Below, piece by piece: positions 58,613 to 64,000 of a stretch of DNA of 64,000 bases (position 1 is the stretch's first letter; every line of letters starts with the position of its first letter). Made by a program: the position numbers and the translations under genes. This DNA is from Arcuatula senhousia (Eukaryota > Mollusca > Bivalvia > Mytilida > Mytilidae), in contig OZ020304.1 in the NCBI GenBank assembly GCA_963971305.1, positions 19,388,103 through 19,452,102 on the forward strand. The letters are read 5' to 3'. The notes below the pieces were generated by a model. That model searched no databases. It was not told where the DNA came from and worked only from the letters and a program-made list of their open reading frames with translations.

Positions 58613-58839
58613 AAAAGGGATCTTCTACATAATACATGTATAAGTACAGTTCCCAAAACAAAATAAAAAGATCGAGGCATTTAGATAAATAAACAATTGT
58701 GACACTGTGTCGGTAAATAGTCAACCATAATCTTATTATTTATTTATTAACGTTTATATATATGTCAAGAAAGATTCTATATTCCTAAATTAAATTATAT
58801 AATGCATGCGAGTAAAATTGGGATGAACCTTTAAAAGAA

Positions 58840-59250
58840 TATTTTTTTTTGAGAGACCACCTATTTTTTATGTCTTTCTGTCACATATTCCATATTCTTT
58901 ATTTTTATTTTTGAAATTTATTTCTGTTTGGCTTTAGTGTCGTGTGGAGGTCGTAGAAAGCTTCCCTGTGCTTCAGTTGTATGCTCTTATATATTTTAGA
59001 GTAGTGGAATATGCGTTGGAGAGACACTGTTTACATGTTTCCAGAATTGTAAGTTCAGTTTTTGATATTCTAATCACAAATTTTAGGCTAGCTACTATAA
59101 AATTGATAAATTTATTTTGCTTACTCATTGATTTAATATTTTTGGCTTGAATATTTAGTTTTTTCCAAATTCAATAACATACCGGTCTTCCATTTTCAAA
59201 TCTGGCCTGTCTGATGAAGATTATTCCAAAAACCGCTATTAGTGCGGTGA
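58840..59250 (+). repeat. Diverged copy of the 568-bp tandem unit
   Basis: GTCGTGTGGAGGTCGTAGAA, GCTTCAGTTGTATGCT and GTCTGATGAAGATTATTCC match the unit at 62.9-64.0 kb. A small hairpin ACCGC TATTAGT GCGGT follows CTGATGA. Confidence 0.6.
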
Positions 59251-60929
59251 CCAACTTCAATAAAGTCGATTATTAAGAGAGTTAAATTTCACTTCATAAC
59301 ATACAGCTGAAATTTGGCACATTTGTAGAAAAATGATTATTCTTTGAATTTAGCTTGGTCGTCAAAAAGTCGTACGGTGCGATTTTTTGCAAAAGTAAGT
59401 TTTTTGAGAAAAAAAGGAAAGATATATCTACAAAAGTCGCTTTCATAAAATGTATATTTCCGATTAAAAATGTCAAAAACTGTCTGTTTTTAGAACACCT
59501 TTTACAAAAACGTTCATTGTTTTACATGAAAACATAAATCTATGGAGAATAAACTCCCTGACAAAAGAAATTTTGGATTCAAAAGACATAAACTCTGCAT
59601 AAAATTCAGCAAACACCTTCTTCCGTATTTCATTTATCAAAGATGCTACGATATTTTTGAATTTAAATATGACGAAAACAGTATTTAAGGCATAAGTCTT
59701 AAAATCAATATGTACAATTCCAAAATTCTCTAGTATTTATAAAGTATTTATTCATTTTCAAAGATGACATGGATAGACAAGATATGTCTATTTCACGGAA
59801 ATTTCCGTTATTCCGATATGTTTTAGATACTAATCACCTTTACAATATAAACATGTCGAGTGCACCCAAAAACTCGATTACTTACTTATGTATTTTGTTG
59901 ATTTAATTGAAAATTCAGCTTTTTATCAGGTTAATAATAGTACATTTATTGTAAAATACATTTTTCTAAATGGTCTATCATTTATTATTTCAAAATAGTA
60001 TGTAAATAAAGTTTTTGATATGACATAATTTTAAAACAAAACCATAGACGGTGAATCAATGATTTTGATTTGTGAAATAGAAATTGCTCTGATTTATGCA
60101 AAAACTTATTCTTAATAACGCCTGTGAATGTGATCATTACTATAAATTTTTGTCTTCAATTGTTTTAAATATTTAGCTATGCGAACTGGTCTTTTACAGG
60201 CTTTCAAATAGGAAATAATGAGATGTTGAATAAGTGTACGCGACACAGCTCACAATCAAGCGGCAATTCAGAAAAACCACAATGAACAATCACCAGCAGC
60301 CTTCGACGAGGCCAGTAGGCGATGCTCGCGATTCTGCAATTGGCCTATGGTCTAAAGTGCATATAATTCAAATCCAGTCCTGAAATAGTCACAGATAAAC
60401 CCCCTCTTAAACAAGGAACAGAAGACACCAAAAAGACAAGTACAAAGGAAAGCTTTGTCAAAGATTTCTGGCTTAGGACAGGCACATATAATATGTGGCG
60501 AGGTAAAACTAGTTTTTGTTTTTGGCCCAACCTTCCCCTATCAATATTCCTAGCTAGACAAAGCACAAAAACTAAACACACAATAAAAATCGAATCGATC
60601 AAAGTTAATTTCCACTAGAGAGAACCTTAGACAAAAGACAACAAGAGCACACGAAAGGACGGTAAAGGAACTCTATAAAGTTGTAACAAACAGAAAGTAA
60701 TCAGTTTGTGTATATTGAAGAAGCTATTACTGCATATACATCCGATTGCAAGAGTTCAATTTATTATTTTTTCTTTTTTGAGAAATTCACGTAGTTTTCG
60801 TCTCTACTGTATTGTACTGTGTGTCTTCTTGATTTTGTTGGTTACTAGGGTTTTTATATCCTTTTGTATTACTATGTGTGATGGACACAACCATTAGATC
60901 TCAACGAAGAAACAGATTACTTTTTCCTA
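59251..60929. other. AT-rich, nothing recognised
   Basis: No motif-bearing frame. 60470-60550 looks like transposon debris (GGCTTAGGACAGGCACATA) without an assignable family. Confidence 0.4.
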
Positions 60930-61322
60930 TAAAAGTTATCTCATGTTATTTAAAGTCTTAGCTTATGGAGTTAACGTATCTCAATTGATTCGTTACTCCA
61001 GAGCGTGCGGGATTTTCATCGATTTCCTTTGCAGAGCGTCACGTCTGACACAAAAATTGCTCTCACAGGGTTATGTTGCTCTTCGTTTGCTGTCTTCACT
61101 CAAGAAATTTTACGGAAGACATCATTCACTTAAAGACAAATATGGGATTTCGATCTCTCCGATGAGTGCAGATGTTGGTTTGTCATAGGGTGTTGTTTTG
61201 TCTTCCTTTACCGGTTTTGACACGCTGAATGGACTATTGGCAACGCGACGGGTGTGCTATAGCAAGCAAGAACTGCTTACTCTTCCGGAGCACCTGAGTT
61301 CACTCTTGTTTCGATATTTGTA
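60930..61322 (+). pseudogene. Subfamily-2 RT element, severely 5'-truncated
   Basis: The frame 60943-61188 gives AYGVNVSQLIRYSRACGIF, SRLTQKLLSQGYVALRLLSS and a C-terminus MSADVGLS. The tail follows directly (TTTGTCTTCCTTTACCGG, CGACGGGTGTGCTATAGCAA). It ends abruptly at about 61320 within the tail. This copy shows the C-terminus and tail are contiguous. Confidence 0.75.
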
Positions 61323-61569
61323 AAGCCAAAGTTTATACTTTTAAAACCAAAAAGCAGTTCATTTTTTATGACTGAAGTCGAGCTTTTTACATATGAAATA
61401 AGTTTCCGATTTCCCTCAAAAGTTTATTTTTCTTTTTGTAAAATTCTGCAACTATAGCCAAATAATTAAAAACACTTTCAGCACTAAATGATAAGTATAG
61501 TAAAGTTTGTTGTCTCATTTATTTTTACTTGTATGATACTTCATTTTTACTGACGCTGCTATAAACTAA

Positions 61570-61680
61570 GGGAGCAACCATCAGATGTTTATGCATGGGG
61601 TCCATGGATTTTTTTTCATCCTGCCTTTTTATTTTCGGAAAATGTGAACTTTTTGTGGCTAAAATTAAATGGTTGCTCCC
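61570..61680. mobile_element. 111-bp MITE, TIR GGGAGCAACCAT, TSD TAA
   Basis: Perfect inverted ends GGGAGCAACCAT / ATGGTTGCTCCC are flanked by TAA at 61567-61569 and 61681-61683. The 3-bp TAA duplication suits PIF/Harbinger (inference). Confidence 0.75.
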
Positions 61681-61759
61681 TAATACCACACAATGTACCA
61701 CACTGGCTTTTCCATCATTTCTGTTAAGTCTTTGAGAAATTGAAAAACTTGTAAAACGC

Positions 61760-62879
61760 ATTTAACTGGCTAATTCAAGAAATGTTTAATACATGTGACG
61801 TAGATGTGAAATAATGGTCACTGTCTACTGTTGTCCAACTGTCCTATGGAAATGTGTTATGTATATGTTTCAAAATCTGCTTCAGAACAACTGCACCTTT
61901 CTGTATCTAGAACATAAATGGCAAAAGAACAAAAATGAGATTTGGAAAAAGATTGGTGGCTAAGGAAAGGCTAAAATGAAATGCTTTCGCGCGACAGAAA
62001 CGAAAAAGCCATAGGTGTGTATTCTTTGCAATGCGTGTACAAATGCGTTAGTGATTGTAAATTTAACACTGTAATTGTTAAAAATCAATGTAAATCATTT
62101 TTCATATACTATATTCGAAACATTTTAAGGTATTTTACTTATTTCTTCCACCAGCGTGATATACTTTTTTGATAGAGTTATGATCATATATATCTGATGA
62201 CCCTCCCCCCTTTTTTAATAAACCTCTATGTAAGTGATTAACAAATCCGATAATTTCATGTTAAATGATGTATTTGAAAAATGTCTACTTCTAGTTTAAA
62301 ATTATGCAAAAAATTAATAGTAAAATTGCAATATTTCTGAACTTTTGTAAAAACAGATTTTTTTCTAATTCACATAGTTGTTAGGGGTACATGTCATTTT
62401 GTCCAAATTTTACGCCTTTTGTTTAGTTTATGCTGATTTCCTTTTAAATATTCAAAAAGATATGATACTTCTTGCACGTTTTATCAAAATTAACATTTAA
62501 AAGCTCATGGAATTTTTTAATAAAAAACTTTTATGTGTCAAAATGACACAAAAACCCTCCCCCTTTTCAAAAGTATATAATCGAGAAAGTTTATCTTTTA
62601 CTTTGAAAAGGCACGAAAATCGGTACAAATATAGTCAAATATCAAGTCTAATCTGTTTAGTCGATTTTGGTACCTCAAATATCTCTTCAATCGTAAGAAA
62701 ATGGTCTTAATACAAAAAGTTCAAAAAACAAATGTTGACCTTTGACCTTGTTTTATGAAAATTTGCACCAATTTTGGCTTTGACGACCAATCTTATTTTG
62801 AAGAAGAGACAATAAGAAATCGAAAGAGGTATGATATAGCTGTATGTTATTCATGACGATTAAACTTTTTGAAATGTGG
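61760..62879. other. AT-rich, nothing recognised
   Basis: No gene or structured repeat supported. Confidence 0.4.
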
Positions 62880-64000
62880 TCTTGGTCACCGGCCTATATA
62901 CACGCAGTGAAATTTTACTTTTAAATTTGACTATGTATAAAAATTATGTCAATGTGTGGATCTTGTCTTTCTGGCACATATTTCATATTCTTTATTTTTA
63001 AAAATTTTGGTGGCAAAAAAGAATGGTTTTCCATAAGAGCTATTAATGTAGAAGAAATATTCTCTGGAAAATGAAGAAAATCATTGGGTCCAATAAAATA
63101 TATGGCTTAGAAACCGCAAGAATCTGATAAATCAAGACAATGGGAGGTGTACATTTACATTATACAAGCAAGTTTTCCTGAAAGTATTGAGGAAAATCCA
63201 TTAGATGGAAGGACAAAATCACGGACGGACAGAACCAACCCGCTGCTTTAAAAGTGGGATATTAAAACAGTCTTCTGTTTTTGTTTTATCAAATCTAATA
63301 TTCTACCGGTTTTCCAAATTTTCTACTAATAGCGTGTCTGATGAAGGTTAATGCAGAACAGAGCTACACACGCAGTGAAATTTTGCTTTTGTACATTTAT
63401 CAAAATCATTTCAATATGTGGATCGTGTTTTTCTGGCGCATATTCCATATTCTTTCGTTTTTATTATTTTTACAGTGTTTGGATTTAGTGCCGTGTGGAG
63501 GTCGTAGAAAGCTTCTCCGTGCTTCAGTAGTATGCTTTTATATATTTTTGAGTACTGGAATATGTGTTGGAAAGACGCAGTTTACCTATTTTCAAAATTT
63601 GACAACGTTAGGCTCTCTCTTATTTGGTTCCCCAGTTTGGTATTTTTTGGTTATACTGTTCTATGCTCTTCATATTCATACAGTGTTTGGCATTTTCAAT
63701 ATTTTTGGTAGAGCGCCTCTGATGAGTCTTGAATAGACGAAACGCGCGTCAGGCGTAGCAAAATTAATTGTCTGGAACTTTGTTGTCATTTGTATTTAAA
63801 AATTATAAATTTATCTGTTTGGTCATTGTTGTAATATTTTTGGCTTCTGTTTTTGTTTGATCAAATCTAATATTCAACCGATTTTCCAAGTTTTCTACTC
63901 CTAGCGTGTCTGATGAAGGCTAATCAAGAAAAGTGCTTCACAAGCAGTGAAATTTTGCTTTTGTACATTTATCAAAATCATTTCAATATGTGGATCGTGT
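62880..64000 (+). repeat. Tandem repeat of ~568 bp, running off the window
   Basis: ACACGCAGTGAAATTTTGC (63369) recurs as ACAAGCAGTGAAATTTTGC (63941). CAAATCTAATATTC and TAGCGTGTCTGATGAAGG also recur with about 568-bp spacing; an older partial unit begins at 62890. The complete unit contains the hammerhead copy at 63.62-63.79 kb. Confidence 0.65.
63712..63757 (+). ncRNA. Type-I hammerhead ribozyme, consensus-intact
   Basis: Stem I CGCCT (63714-63718) pairs with AGGCG (63751-63755). Core CTGATGAG (63719-63726). Stem II GTCT (63726-63729) pairs with AGAC (63735-63738) around TGAAT. GAAA spans 63739-63742; stem III is CGC/GCG without a loop; UC at 63749-63750 puts cleavage after C63750. All core bases are present. 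The loopless stem III implies activity as a dimer, as reported for Penelope-like and retrozyme hammerheads. Confidence 0.85.

Noticed and set aside
59205..59250. TGTCTGATGAAG plus ACCGC/GCGGT hairpin as an active hammerhead
   Set aside because: The GAAA core is AAAA and the base after the closing U is G, so it is at best a dead relative.

Overview
This is eukaryotic nuclear DNA: AT-rich, intron-containing and dominated by transposable-element debris. Terminal-hairpin elements with internal tandem units and (CGT/ACGG)n microsatellites, Penelope-like reverse transcriptase fragments, hammerhead ribozymes, and an Ig/STAND-type receptor gene together point to a bivalve mollusc, most likely a mytilid mussel (inference, no search was run).

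Layout. 1-1954: AT-rich, nothing recognised. 1955-10410: a nested stack of hairpin-ended (Helentron/'pearl'-like) elements. A family-B element carries two family-A insertions; these in turn hold a Penelope-like RT fragment, a GGCAGC-rich family-C element, a 1.93-kb PIF/Harbinger-like element, a TTAA-flanked MITE and a second family-B element. 10412-11025: a possible short exon and a minus-strand ORF with a His-Me-endonuclease zinc-loop signature. 11574-13874: a 2.3-kb family-A element with about 12 tandem units. 14353-16567: a long hairpin, a tRNA-like SINE and a 784-bp MITE. 16925-18850: decayed RT-element copies.

19942-50953 holds the only convincing host genes, all on the minus strand. From 5' to 3' on that strand: cysteine-rich extracellular exons (50.9, 49.9 and 49.2 kb), a damaged Ig exon (48.1-48.4 kb), a hydrophobic leader exon (35.1 kb), two Ig exons (27.7 and 26.3 kb), and a 2-kb exon with a P-loop STAND-type NTPase and a weak ankyrin-like C-terminus (19.9-22.0 kb). 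Most exon junctions are phase 1, as expected for shuffled extracellular modules. They may form one receptor of about 31 kb or two neighbouring members of one family. The introns are packed with a 3.8-kb LINE, RT-element tails, Helentron-like elements and large inverted repeats (29.7-33.7 kb and 36.3-41.3 kb).

42.34-43.76 kb is a head-to-tail dimer of a ~348-bp unit. Each unit carries a type-I hammerhead ribozyme, and a 5'-truncated LINE sits in the second. This is the layout of an animal retrozyme. A better-preserved hammerhead lies at 63.71-63.76 kb. The rest (44-64 kb) is MITEs, a foldback element with a 9-bp target duplication, decayed LINE and RT fragments, hairpin-ended elements, and AT-rich sequence with no recognisable genes.
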